The position numbers and the translations under genes are program-made. Positions 26,201 through 38,656 of a stretch of 64,000 nucleotides of DNA are shown here, one piece after another. The notes under the pieces are model-generated. The model was not told the DNA's origin. It searched no databases and was given only the letters and a program-made list of their open reading frames with translations. The DNA is from Glossina fuscipes (taxonomy: Eukaryota > Arthropoda > Insecta > Diptera > Glossinidae): positions 3,690,747 through 3,754,746 of the forward strand of contig NW_023998431.1 in assembly GCF_014805625.2 (NCBI RefSeq), in the 5' to 3' direction. Each line of letters begins with the position of its first letter. Position 1 is the stretch's first letter.

Positions 26201-27434
26201 GATTTTTAGTATAACTTGAAGATAATCCCCAGATCAGACTATGTTTACAGATTTGATCGTTCTTGCGAACATGTACAGTACAAAAATTGAATGCTATTTC
26301 GCTAGTAAGCGTAGGGAGAATACTGTGCTTTTAATATCTATGATTAATAAAAAAAAAACTTTATTGAGAAAAACATTTAATCGACTTATTATTGGCTAGT
26401 TAAGGCCGGCAAGCTATACAACAATTTAGATCATAGAAATTTTCAAGAAAATTAATTTTAATAGGAGCAGGAGATGTGGTAATGATAGTCTTGTGCTTTT
26501 TAATTTACTATATAAACTGTTGCTTGAATATGAAGCATTGCGATGTTTCGCATGCGCCTTATAAGTACAAGCTGTTAGTTATGCTTAAATTATCAATTTA
26601 TGATGAAATGTTCAAGTCATATACAAAATCACATTGTCATGCATTTGATAACTTTATTGCATAACTTTTTTTACAAATTGTATACATTATTTTGAAAAAA
26701 TTTCATTTAATTGTATCTTTTCTTTTTTTTAACATTTCATTTCATTTTTATGATGCATGCTGTTTGTACAAAAAAACAAAAAAAAAAACAAAAAATTAAA
26801 TAAATAAATAAATAAAAAAACGTAAATTTCCATGTTATAAATGTTATTCCTATACTTTATGGCTTAATTCGACTACAACAACAATAACAACAATAACATC
26901 ACTAATACATGTTTGTACATTTAAAAAAATAAAAATAAAATAAAAATAAAAACAACAACAACAACAACAACATTTCTAACTTCAACTATTTTACGTTGAT
27001 TTGTTGCGAGTTTTTTGCCTTCGTTGATTCTTCTTTTACTCGTTTTTTGTGTGTATTTTACGTTACAACTGCTATTTACGCGAATGTCTGCCTGCCTGCC
27101 TGCCCGCCTGAAATTTTGCGTTCTTGTGATTCGAAAATTTTCAAATGCATTAAAACATGTATGTATATATGATCGTAAATGATATATCCAAAAATGTTAA
27201 CTAAGTTAATTCTCTATGTATTTAAACACTAATGTAAAAAATTGTTTCTCAATGTTTTATTCTTTCTATTAAATTCAATCATATATAGAAATAATAAGTA
27301 ATTTATTAAAATTAATTGATTTTTTTTGCGATATGTTTTTGTTTTTTCTTCCTTCCTTTCTTCCATTTTGTTTTCTGTTCCTTTTCTTTTTTTGCGATTT
27401 TTAGTTATTTTGCTTTTCATTTCTAACATGGCAG

Positions 27435-27657
27435 CTATTAGATCATGTCCTCTTCAATCCGGCTTTATGGATTTATACGCCAGCCAATGTCCAAGCTCGA
27501 CTCTATTCGTATTTGGCTACGGAGTTCCTTAGTGATACACAAATTTACAGCAACGTTAGACGGGTTAGCACTGTCTTACAAACCGTGCATACATTGAAAT
27601 ATTATTATTGGGTTGTGAATCCACGCGCTAAAAGTGGTATTGTACCAAAGGGTTTGG
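27435..27657 (+). CDS. rg: Neurobeachin exon 10 (armadillo-like region)
   Basis: [16 protein letters not shown] through [17 protein letters not shown] and IVPKGL, closing with the first base of an Asp codon. Acceptor ATGGCAG (27428-27434), donor GTAAGT. The acceptor AG in GCTATTAG 10 bp further on would break the family sequence LLDH, so it was not chosen. Confidence 0.95.
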
Positions 27658-27771
27658 GTAAGTAGAAGCGCAGTAATTGTGAAAAAGTAAACAAAACCAA
27701 CAAAATGAAATTCTTTCAATTTTTCTTTTTTCTTTTTTTTTTTTTTTGTGTTTTTTATTTCCTTTATACAG

Positions 27772-27914
27772 ATGGTCCTCGTCCCGCTCAAAAAGATATA
27801 TTAGCTATACGCGCTTATATTTTATTGTTTTTAAAACAACTGATTATGATAGGCAACGGTGTCAAAGAAGATGAATTGCAAAGCATTTTAAATTATTTGA
27901 CAACCATGCATGAG
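27772..27914 (+). CDS. rg: Neurobeachin exon 11 (armadillo-like region)
   Basis: Split Asp codon, then [18 protein letters not shown] through [19 protein letters not shown]. 143 bp; donor GTGTGA is weak but gives the conserved HE-DENLHDV junction. Introns of 114 bp flank both sides. Confidence 0.95.
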
Positions 27915-28028
27915 GTGTGATCGATATATTCTTTAATTTTTGTTCTTTTAAATCTCATTCACTTTGAAAATTTTATTTTTCTCCCTCCCCACCACCCCCC
28001 ACCCCCCACCCCCCCACACCACACGCAG
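27915..28028. other. Short intron with C-rich 3' tract
   Basis: 114 bp; bases 27982-28020 are runs of C broken by A, directly before the acceptor CACACGCAG. Confidence 0.9.
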
Positions 28029-28219
28029 GATGAAAATCTTCATGATGTTTTACAAATGCTAATATCGCTTATGTCTGAGCATCCTAGCTCAATGGTACCT
28101 GCTTTCGATGTTAAACACGGTGTTAGAACTATATTCAAATTATTAGCGGCCGAAAGTCAATTGATACGCTTACAAGCTCTCAAATTATTGGGTTTCTTTT
28201 TATCACGCAGTACACATAA
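28029..28219 (+). CDS. rg: Neurobeachin exon 12 (armadillo-like region)
   Basis: [19 protein letters not shown] through [17 protein letters not shown] and FFLSRSTH, ending with AA of a split Lys codon. 191 bp; donor GTAAGT. The acceptor follows an unusual C-rich tract (27982-28020, runs of CCCCACC) in place of the T-rich tracts used elsewhere in this gene. Confidence 0.95.
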
Positions 28220-29768
28220 GTAAGTTGAAAATGTATACACGTCATTCCTTCCTCATCGACTTTCGATAATAGCTTATAAGAGAATTATGATCGTCTCGTT
28301 AGCAACTGTACTAAAAGTCAAAGTTTTTATTGAAGGCATCGTTCATCAAACTTCATCGCCTCTTGAAAAGCACCCAATGCATACATTTTTAGTTCTTTCA
28401 AATTGTCTCCTTATAATTATTAATATCAAAAACAAAAATGACAATGGTCATCATCAATTGTTATGCCATGAACTCGTTAACTGAAAAACGAACCACCACT
28501 AAATCAAGCAATCAAGCAATCAAGCCTGAAGTCTACTGAAGTTTACTATTAAAATTTGTTAAATATTTTATATTTTGTATTTTATTTGTTTAATTCGTTT
28601 TTCATGTAAGGCTTAGGATTAGGAAGTTCACAAATATTTACAAGTCTGTTCATGGGACGCGGTTGCTGATTGCCAACAACGGTTTGGAAGTGCAAACCAT
28701 CATATAATGGAGGAGTGAAATTAAATCGCGTTATGTGAACTTTTTCCCTTCAGTTTTCAATTTTAATCAATATTGTGTACACGATTGTATGCGCAAAAAT
28801 GACTAAAGACTGCGTTTTAATTGCAGCGCTTTGACAATTAATTTAGATTATCGCCAACGGTACTCCATACAGGCACAATGCCCTTAGTGTTCCCTGCAGC
28901 TTATTGAAGTGACTGCATTATGATAAGATGTTCAACCGTGAATTCATTCATACAAGTGAATATAAAGCCACCGGGAACCAATTCAGAGTTCAATAGAAAA
29001 TCTGAATAATTATTAGCAAATATTGCAGACACATACGCTGCTCCATGATCGAACTGCAAACATATAGCAATGGCCGCCTTAAAACAAACTAAAATAAATG
29101 TCAGAGCAACCAGAGTAATGGAGACATCTTATTTGAACAATATGTTTCCGGATGAAGTGATTCAGTTTGGGCAGACATTCTGATCATTGGCATCTATGTG
29201 ATATTTTTTAAGATCCAATGCAAGTAACTTCAGTATTAGGTGTATTTGAAATGTATGCAAATGAAAATCTCCATTAATGATTGGCCCGGAGCATGTCATC
29301 TGGTACTCTTCCTGAGAGCAGTGGCAGTGCGATTAAAGCTCATGAAATGTTCCCAATGACTTTTTGAAACATCTGAAATATTCCAAAGTCTTCAAATAAG
29401 AGCCTCTCTCATAAATACTATAGGCATCTTTTTTCAAAATCTGCCACAAAAGGACAAATAAAAGAATTCGAATGTCATATTACAGCTTCTCCAAACCTCA
29501 CAAAGATTGCTGACATATTTGTCAGCGAATGTGTTAGACTTTTTAAACACATTGGTTAATCGAATATTTCTCCCAGCATATTTCACGACTGCCACAATCC
29601 CCGGCATATTTGCCAAAATAGCATTTGAATAGCATTTCTTTCAACGCAAACATTCCTTTCATATTTATATCATTTTTGAATTAACCTAAAAGCATTCGTT
29701 TTTTATTTATTTTTATTTTTTTTACTTTTTTTCTCACATTTACATGGCATCCCTCTTTTCCGTAATAG
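28220..29768. other. Intron after exon 12
   Basis: 1.5 kb, AT-rich; nothing recognised. A T-rich tract precedes the exon 13 acceptor. Confidence 0.75.
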
Positions 29769-29959
29769 ACGTAAATATGATGTTATGTCACCGCATAATT
29801 TATACACGTTATTAGCCGAACGTTTGCTATTGTATGAGGAATCATTGTCGTTGCCCACATACAATGTTTTATACGAAATTATGACCGAACATATATCACA
29901 ACAAATTTTATATACACGTCATCCTGAGCCGGAGAGTCATTATCGTTTAGAAAATCCAA
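29769..29959 (+). CDS. rg: Neurobeachin exon 13 (armadillo-like region)
   Basis: Completes Lys, then [18 protein letters not shown] through [18 protein letters not shown], ending with A of a split Met codon. 191 bp (1 + 63 codons + 1); acceptor CGTAATAG, donor GTAAGT. Confidence 0.95.
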
Positions 29960-32303
29960 GTAAGTAAAGAATTGATTTAATTTGCTTTTTCATTTATTTT
30001 AATTTTTATTTTCTTCATCCCTCCACATAAATACATTTTTGTGTTTAAAAAGATGCTCCCTTTTTTACATGTTACACTTCCTGTCTTTAGTTTGCGTGCA
30101 AGTTTGCAAAAGAAATAAAATTCATATAAAAGCAAGTAAGAAAATTATATTCGAGTGCGAGCGAACCTTTTATGCCCGTCGCTGTTACCCTATAAAATAT
30201 TGAACAAAGGGAAAAATATAAATTTGAATATTCTACCATATTTAGTGGGCGTGGCTGGTTTTTTCTATTTTTGTACAAAAATTTTGTGGTAATGTAGATC
30301 GTCTATCTGTTGTAGTTTACCAGACACGAGAAGCAAAGGTGCTCCATGTTTTGATTGTATAAACTTGTGGGCGTGTTCTTTGACTTGTTTAGTTCATTTT
30401 CAAACTCTTTTGCTAATTTGTAGACGACATCATCATTATGCGCACACGGGCAGGTAAACAAGCCTAGTGGTATTCTAAATCTATAACTGTGCGTAAATTT
30501 ATATACTTTGTGGGCTTTTGAAAACGTGCTTGTTCACGTTTTAAATGCATTAAAAAAAAAAATTAAATTTTGATACGCTACAATTTCGGATAGGCATGGT
30601 TAGTTTTTCCCATTTTCATATGGGCACTGATAAAAAACGAATTTTTTGTTAATTTTGAAAAACAGAAGTATTATTGGCTTATGTGATACTGTAGGTCGAT
30701 TTGGCCCACTTTCAACACCAACCGGCGTGCAAGAACTTGAAATGTTTCTGCTAAATTCGAAGTCAGTCGTTAGCTTCATTTTTAACGCTAGCAGAATGCG
30801 TACACCAGGCATCACACAGACAGACAGACACACACACGGACGATCGGACAGACGTATATGTTTAAATCGTTTCAGAATGTGATGTTGATCAAGAATACAT
30901 ATAGCTGAATGGATCTCTGAAGCTTCCTTTTGGGCATTGCAAACGTTTTGGCTCATCCTTCGGTGATGAGTATAAAAAGCAAAAAAATTTAATTTGGCCG
31001 CGACCGAATCTTTTAGATCCATTACCGTTATCCTAAAAAAGATCAAAGGAAAATAAGATGAAGGAGAGCTTAGTTTCTTTCAAAGAATTTCGAATAGAAC
31101 GAGTTTTCACGCCAATTGGGATTTTCATCCCAAGATGTATGACTGGAATAAACGATCGTATCTGAAAATCTCTTACTCTTTGCTTGACTATCGAATCCCT
31201 ATCCAGCTTTTAAATATGAAGCAATTGCGAAGGTTTTGAGTTGATTAATAAAACTTGAAATTACTAATAGTCAAACTTTTTAAGACGATTTAAATAAATC
31301 ATATAAAATAAATTTGCAATGGTGCACGCGTCGCAGGGATTTGAGGGGTTGCAAAAATGTTGGCCACCTTTTCACTTGAAAAAGTCCTTTATTGCGGAAA
31401 ATTTATCAAAATAGTTTCAATCATTTTCTAGAAGTTTGTACAATATTTTTGGCAACATGGCAATATTATGTCGAAAGAACTTGTATTGGTTTGGCAGCGA
31501 TCCACTCACCGAGCCATTTTCGCACCTCCTAAACTTTGCGGACACGCCATGTCAATGGTAATCAGTAGGCGCCATGTCTGGTGAGCATGCATTGGAAAAA
31601 AGGAGTCTACTGAGTGCTTCATGATTAGCGTCGTCGTGCCCTGATTAAATCAATAATAGTAAAAGGAAAACTGTTATTGTATGTGTAGAGAAGGGTCAAA
31701 ATCATCGAATTTAACCGTTACGTACCCTGGTATTTCCCCTTTTTTGTCTGCAGAATTCGCTGACCAAAATGTTTGCAACACCCTTATAGATATGAAAATA
31801 TTCTCACAGTTTTTATGTACAACAGGAAATATTCAATATTCAAATCGTTTACGAGATTCACTTCAAGAGCCAATATTCAACAAATAATCGGTTCTGAAAT
31901 GTCAAAAATTTTATACAGAGCTATTCCTAATAAATGGAAATAAAAGGCCGGATTGTTGCTCGCTATGTAGTGTGACGATATGAATGCTGGCGAATTGCTG
32001 GCTTTGTGAAACTGTTACCAAGAAAGAGTCCTCTTGAATATTTAATCGTTTTTGCAAATATTCTTTAGAAAATGACTCTAAATCGATGAATATTATAAAT
32101 AATAAAAGATGGGTCTAGTTTCAGTGCTCCCAAGTGTTACATATTTATATTCGCGCAAACTTTATCTGTCCTATATCCTATATACGGTGGAGGGCATAAA
32201 CAGATTATTATACCATTAATATTTTAAGTTTACATATAATATTTTAAAGAGTTTTTGATTTTTAAATAATTGTCTTGCAATTTCGTTAACTGTCTCCTTT
32301 CAG
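29960..32303. other. Intron after exon 13
   Basis: 2.3 kb. Most of 30150-30985 is dispersed-repeat sequence (next entry). The rest is AT-rich with nothing recognised. Confidence 0.75.
30150..30985 (+). repeat. Dispersed GACGGACA-type repeat, long copy 3
   Basis: Starts around CGAGTGCGAGCGAACC, has GTGGGCGTGGCTGGTTTTT, then GATTTGGCCCACTTTCAA, ACGGACGATCGGACAGACG, TGTTGATCAAGAATACATA and ends with the hairpin ATCCTTCGGTGATGAGTAT. The second half (30646-30985) matches 60140-60437 and the minus-strand copy at 47910-48110. Confidence 0.7.
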
Positions 32304-33689
32304 TGATTCTTAAAGTAGTTGCAACTCTGATACGCCAGTCGAAGCAAACTGAATCGTTGATTGAGGTTAAAAAGCTTTTTCTTTCTGACATGACTTTATT
32401 ATGTAACAGTAATCGCGAAAATCGTCGCACCGTACTACAAATGTCAGTTTGGCAAGAATGGTTAATAGCGATGGCCTACATACATCCAAAGAATACTGAA
32501 GAACAAAAAATATCGGATATGGTTTATTCGTTGTTTCGGATGTTATTACATCATGCCATCAAACATGAATACGGCGGTTGGCGGGTATGGGTTGATACTT
32601 TGGCTATTGTTCATTCGAAAGTCTCCTATGAAGAATTCAAATTGCAATTTGCTCAAATGTACGAGCATTATGAGAGGCAAAGAACAGATAATATAACGGA
32701 TCCTGCCTTAAGACAAGCGCGACCTATTAGTACCATCAGCGGTTGGGAGAGAGAGGAATTACAGCAACAGCAACATCATCAACACAGCGGAGTAGCGGGA
32801 CAAAATTCAACATCGTTGGCTTCATTAGAAGATGTCCCTATGGTAGAAGAAGAAGTCGAAGATGCCGACGATGGGGTGGAATGTACAAGTCCGGTCGAGG
32901 ACGATCTAGAGACTGAAGCAAATGAGAAGAAATGCATTTGCAAGGTTGAAGGTGATGAAGAGGATATAGACGTTAATCCCGAAATTAGCAAACAAACTAG
33001 CATAGCTAATATTAGTGACGTCTATAATGAGCATATAAAATCTGATGTATTAGTGACACCGATTAATGGTAATGTGACATCATCGGCTAACAGCAGTACA
33101 AAAGCTACACCAGCTAAAACTACTTTAGCGTCTAGTTCAGAGGCATTAAAAGAAAGCGTTAAAATTCAAGATTTAGAAGCACTTGAAATAAGCAATATAA
33201 AAGAACTGACTGCAGACACTGAAGAGCACGTTCAGTTAGTGCTACAAACATCGGAGAAAGCGTTGCAAGACTGTAAACTAGTAGCGGATGAGCTGCAAGA
33301 GGCCTCTTCAGTAATAAAAGATGAAGAAATTGAATTGGCCGTGAATGAAGTGGTACAGGGCGTTTTGAATAATGAAACGCAAAAGAAACAAAATGCCAAG
33401 GAACCGTCCACAGAAAATGCAACAGCGCTTAATTTTGAAGATGATAACGGCAAACATAATAACATTAATAGTGATCAACTTAGTTCCCAAGATCAAGTTA
33501 ATCTGCGTAATACAAAAAATTTACTTAATAATAATTTAATTGAAGAAAATCTGCAGCAAACTGATAAAAATGCCAATAGTGAAATATTGNNNNNNNNNNN
33601 NNNNNNNNNNNNNNNNNNNNNNNNNNNNNNNNNNNNNNNNNNNNNNNNNNNNNNNNNNNNNNNNNNNNNNNNNNNNNNNNNNNNNNNNN

Positions 33690-33722
<33 letters not shown>

Positions 33723-34528
33723 TAGTGTTTCGGCGACAACAGCATCAAAAGAACTAAAGGAATTGGAAGTTAGTAGTTCCCTATCGACAACGGCAGAAAC
33801 TACAGAGGAAATTTCCTCTTTGAGTCCTGAAACGACCGTATCAAGTACTTCTATCACGGATGATAATCTATTAAATCTAACAGAGGATTTTCACGATACC
33901 AACAAAGTCGATATTGTGATCAAGACTATAGTTGACGAACTAATCGATAAAGTAGTAATAGAATCTTCCAGTTCACCGATTCCTGCCGAAATCGAAAAAG
34001 AAACCAATAATAATGATATCAAAGAAAACTTACGAAGGGAAGCGACAACTGAGAAATTTCTTAATGAAACTGCCAAAGAAATCATTGAAGATGTCTTACA
34101 ACATGCATTTGAAGAGGCCGAGTATGCTGGATCCCTGATTACCGATGACGAAATAAAAGATGAAAGCCTAAAAACAGCTCAGATAGTGCAATCTTTGGTT
34201 GAGGAGGTTTTGGAAGAAACAGTAGCAGATGTCGTATCAAAAGCAGAAACACCGCAAGAAACGGTTACCGACGCAATTGATCGGTATATAGAGTGCAATG
34301 AGGAAGAAACTCAAACAACCCAAGATGATTTAAATGAACTCTCTGATCAAAATCATCATTCACATCATAATGAAATTGAAAGCCTTAAAGAGATTGAAAT
34401 TGATCAACACGAACAAGAAACTCAAACTCAGCAAAACGAACCTGAGCAACATCCTTCAGCTGATTCGATGCATATAAAAAATCACAAACAACAAAGTGCT
34501 AGCACTCAAGTAGAAAATAATCACTTTG
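32304..34528 (+). CDS. rg: Neurobeachin exon 14: end of armadillo-like region plus acidic PKA-anchoring segment
   Basis: Bases 32304 to about 32750 read [49 protein letters not shown] and ISTISGWE, a strongly conserved block. The rest is acidic, Ser/Thr/Gln-rich and poorly conserved, with four candidate amphipathic RII-binding helices (separate entries). Drosophila AKAP550 is known to bind PKA RII subunits, so the segment fits a PKA scaffold. A run of 100 N (33590-33689) interrupts it. The frame before the gap and the frame after it differ by one base, which points to a wrong nominal gap size and not to a broken gene. Donor GTAAGC at 34529; ends in phase 1. Confidence 0.93.
33329..33367 (+). 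other. Candidate PKA RII-binding amphipathic helix 1
   Basis: Residues [13 protein letters not shown] within exon 14. Hydrophobic pairs AV, VV and VL are spaced by two polar residues, the pattern of RII-anchoring helices in AKAPs. Lies before the gap. Function is inferred from the pattern alone. Confidence 0.4.
33590..33689. other. Assembly gap (100 N) inside exon 14
   Basis: Exactly 100 N, the usual placeholder for a gap of unknown size. An (AAT)n tract that encodes Asn in the coding frame lies directly on its right, so the gap probably comes from an unresolved trinucleotide repeat. Reading frames on both sides require a true length that leaves remainder 2 on division by 3. Confidence 0.97.
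33913..33960 (+). other. Candidate PKA RII-binding amphipathic helix 2
   Basis: Residues [16 protein letters not shown] in exon 14. The VI-IV-LI-VV pairs each separated by two polar residues form a continuous hydrophobic face, a very good match to the AKAP anchoring pattern. Confidence 0.5.
34081..34119 (+). other. Candidate PKA RII-binding amphipathic helix 3
   Basis: Residues [13 protein letters not shown] in exon 14: pairs II, VL and AF at the right spacing. A weaker match than the helices on either side. Confidence 0.35.
34177..34236 (+). other. Candidate PKA RII-binding amphipathic helix 4
   Basis: Residues [20 protein letters not shown] in exon 14: IV-LV-VL-TV-VV pairs with two polar residues between each. 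Together with helix 2 this is the best RII-anchoring candidate in the window. Confidence 0.55.
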
Positions 34529-35805
34529 GTAAGCAACGTTTTTCTCATATATTTTTACATAACACCATCGAGCTAATACTAAAGTGTATTTGAAGCAACT
34601 CTTTATTACATCTCTTATGTTATATATATATGTATACGCATATAAAAATGTGAGTCGTATCATCCGTGTATAGGATCATTGAAGTGTTCAAAAAAATTTG
34701 AAGCACATTGTCACAATTGAGTTCGACCTTGATACAAAGTGAACTTTATTAATGAAATATTCCATGTTAAGTATGATGCAGTAACTGCCGCACTTCAGTT
34801 CCGTACTTTCCCAATAGATTAGGCTTAAGAATTATTAGAGGGACAAGCATATCTTTCGCTTAAAGCTGTGATCGGCTATGACGTCATGTTAGCGAACCTC
34901 TTCGAATAATAATTTCCTTTATTTTCTTATTCAGTTTTTTTTTTTTTTTTTTTTTTGTGTTTTACAGGCACAAAATAAAAGCGTACACACTTCTTAAATG
35001 ATTAGGGGCCGCCCTTGTAACAATAGTTCTGTTAATAAATGACGTTTTCGTAATTGACTTTTGCTTTCTCATTGAGGGAATTACAACACAGATAAAATGA
35101 ATACGGTTTATTTGATTCGAATATAGAGAAAAATAATAGTAAAATGTAAGTAAAGAGGACAAGAAAAATGCTTAAGCGAGTTGTCAGTGTACGTAGGCCA
35201 AAATTACGGTCTCAACATTAATTTGAATTACTATACGCTACCTGTGGATGAACTCACTTAATTAAATTCCTTTCGAAGTGTCCTCCCTCTTTCTCCACCC
35301 GCTAATAAGTTGGTATATTAGTTGAAACAGTTCGATCTTATTAGTAGTAATTCGACTCACTGAAGTACGACACTTGCAGTTGACCACTCGAAGACAATTT
35401 GTTTTCTTCTTTCCCATCACGTCCGGCCTAGACAGCATCCGGATAGCGGCCGGATAGCATCTCTTGCAACGGCGATCAGAACTTTCGTACCTTCTTTGAA
35501 ATAAACACAATGGTTGTTACAAAAAAGTCCAATCCAAGCCGAATATACTTTTTCGTATTCATCTTAAATTTTTTTAAAACTTATTCCGAAGAAATCAATT
35601 TTTTTTTTTCATGCAGAACTTTTAAATTACGTCTTCAGGTTATGTCTAGTTATTTAAATTAGCAATATTTTTGACATTTGACTATATCTGAAAAATGCCC
35701 GAAGACATCCTTGAGCTTCAATTATTTCTTTTCCCGTACAGTAGAGCATTTCCTTTTTATTTCACAAGAGTAATTTTTCTTATTTAATCAATAATTGAAC
35801 GTTGC

Positions 35806-35847
<42 letters not shown>

Positions 35848-36500
35848 TTTTTATATATATATTTTTTCTATTTATATACTTTTATTATCAAAAGTAATAA
35901 ATAAAATAATTCATTTATAATAAAGTCATTTGCTTACGGCTACAAATATTATAATCCGAATAAATGTTTAGATGGAAAAGTGTTGCGGTAAAATATTACC
36001 TTTAGTAACTATTACGATAATGGATGGAATAATTGGCCGTAAATAAGTGAAAGCGTGAGACTGGCATAAAATCTGTGTTTAAAATTTAATGCATTTTTTT
36101 AACAGCACTTAACCCCATCACCTTTACCTAAACACTTTCATGGCAAAAACCAAAAAAAAAAAAAAAAGACCAGCACAACCTAGTTGTTATACTAGATTTT
36201 TGTAACGAATTTCTACGTTTAGCACGAGAAAAAAGCCATTTAAATGTCAGGAATAAGGGTTAAAATTCATGTGCGTTTAGAAGCAACATTAAAAAAAAAA
36301 AACAAAAAAAAAAAATAGGAACATTTTCTCTGTTTTCGTTTTAATCGTTTTCCCTTACATTGCCGGTACAAGAATATTCATTCAGTCACAACATGATACT
36401 GTTTTTGAAGAGTCATTGAAACAAATTAATATTGAGCTTAAAATATAACGTTGTGGTTTACTTTTAATCTTAATTTGCTTTTGGTATTTCTTTCCTTTAG
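34529..36500. other. Intron after exon 14
   Basis: 2.0 kb; AT-rich with T runs, an (AT)n run (35809-35839) and A runs near 36150 and 36300. No exon or named element seen. Confidence 0.8.
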
Positions 36501-36545
36501 ATAATACAAAATCACGACAAACATCTGCAATACAGTCACAGGTTC

Positions 36546-36582
<37 letters not shown>

Positions 36583-36904
36583 GCAGCAGCAGCAGCAACG
36601 TTCAAAAGCTGGCTCAACGCGTCCCATGTTCAGCCCTGGCCCAACACGGCCACCCTTTCGTATACCAGAATTCAAATGGTCTTACATTCATCAACGTTTG
36701 TTATCCGATGTTTTGTTTTCATTGGAAACGGATATACAAGTCTGGCGTTCCCATTCAACAAAAAGTGTACTCGACTTTGTTAATTCCAGTGAAAATGCCA
36801 TTTTCGTAGTAAATACAGTGCATTTAATTTCCCAACTGGCAGATAATTTAATAATTGCTTGCGGCGGCTTATTGCCATTACTGGCTTCAGCAACTTCACC
36901 AAAT
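36501..36904 (+). CDS. rg: Neurobeachin exon 15: polyQ linker and start of second conserved block
   Basis: Completes an Asp codon, then [14 protein letters not shown], an uninterrupted run of 18 Gln (36545-36598; 12 CAA, 5 CAG, 1 CAA), then [19 protein letters not shown] and a nearly invariant stretch with [35 protein letters not shown] and [18 protein letters not shown]. 404 bp; acceptor TTTCCTTTAG, donor GTAAGC; ends in phase 0. Confidence 0.96.
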
Positions 36905-38656
36905 GTAAGCGAAATTCTATCCTTTTATTTCTTATTAAATTGTATTATGTTTAACAGATCATCTCTCAAGGCTTAAGAAAATCAATGTTTCTTTTTTTTA
37001 ATTAAAGTTTTAAAAGAGCAAATTAACTCCAATTAAGTCCGGAATTGTTTGAAAAACATTCCTAATCATTTATACATCAGATTCTAGATACGAATTTTAA
37101 AGGTGAGACGGTATGATAATATTTACCAGTGTTATTACACGCGTTGTTTGTACTAACACGGAACCTGACCGATGAACTAACCACTTAAACTTATACGTAA
37201 GGTATTTAATGTTTTACAGAGTGGCATTATTCGTAGATCCGGTTCGACTTGATTTCATAAATAATTGATATTTGATGCGTTAGTTCCTATTTAACATATG
37301 TACTCGAATTAGAGATGGGCGTGTTTTTTGGAATACGCATCGATTTTAGCCTTAAGGTACGATGTAAGAATTTCCTCGTCTCAACAAAAGCTTGCATTCG
37401 ATTTCAAAAGAATGCCGTCAAAACAGAATAATGTCTATCTGTCGGTTCTTTGTTTTTTTTTTTCTTTTACTCCAAGTTTATAGCCAAATTAAAATAGAAG
37501 TGTTGAGTTTTTGCCGAATTTGAGTCACCTCCCATAAACCAAGCGTAAAGATTTTTAAACTTGGATTAAAGAATATGATAGGAAAGTATTTTAACACCAA
37601 GTATGTCCTTCTAAATCGACCCACAACGGATATCGACGGAATCAAGGTGTTAATTGATTTCGACTAGTATTCGTAAAGAATTCGGAGATCGAGTGTAACC
37701 TTAGTATCGATTGATCACTTCACTTGCATATAAGTTCATATTTGCTTAGCCTTTCGTTCGTGTAACTCTCGACGAGGTGCTACCATGTATATAAAATGTG
37801 AATAATATTTAGGGTGTTTTAAGAAGAAGTATCATATTTTTGTCGCCCAATAAAGCTACTAACTATCTCATGAGTTGTGTGACAAGATAGTGCTTGTCTT
37901 GCTGACAATAAACGTTTTCCCCATCCATAGCAGCAATTTAAGTCCAAAAAAGAAGAAGCAATTCAGCAAGTCTGCATTCACTGCAACGTTCGAATCAACA
38001 GCACCTTCGGAAGAGCATGAATCAAATACAACGCCAGCGCAGAAAATATTTGCTCGAATATTTCTGTGATAGTTTTGCTTGTTTACATACTGACAGGCTG
38101 ATTCGCATGAGTCTCATCACACAGAATATATGTACTTAATAATGAAAATAATTGTTGACTTTGGTATATTTCAATGTGTTATGCAAATGAGCCTATGTCG
38201 ATTCATATCTAAAAATCATCTAACTTTTGTTCGTCAATTGTCATTCCAATGACACTTGTATATTGGCAGTTCAAAAATGGTGTGAAATTTAATGTAATGA
38301 TACATCTTTTCGAAGGATTCTGTATGTAATTGTTCAGTTTATTCTGCAATCACAACATATTATATAAAATAATGATGCGAAAAATTGTCAAAAAAAAATG
38401 TTTGGAATCCGCTAATAGCTGTAGCGGAGAAGGGGAAGAGTTTTTCGAAAACAAAAGGTACAAAATTACTGAAATTTGGTAGCAAAGCTTTTCGCAATAA
38501 CCTTAGCAGCGGTAAACTCAATAAAATAGTTCTCAAAAATACGGATAATGACATTGCGAGCTTTAGTTGAGGGTAAAGCTATAAACGATACATACGATAA
38601 CACCAATGTTAAAAAAAAAAAATTACATGACGAATAGTCAATGGTTTAACATTAAA

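Noticed and set aside
31340..31640. Possible DNA-transposon remnant in the intron before exon 14
   Set aside because: A few phrases on the minus strand looked transposase-like, but no family motif, terminal repeat or target duplication could be identified.
32779..33857. Several minus-strand open frames opposite exon 14
   Set aside because: Shadows of an acidic, repetitive coding exon; one runs through the N gap.
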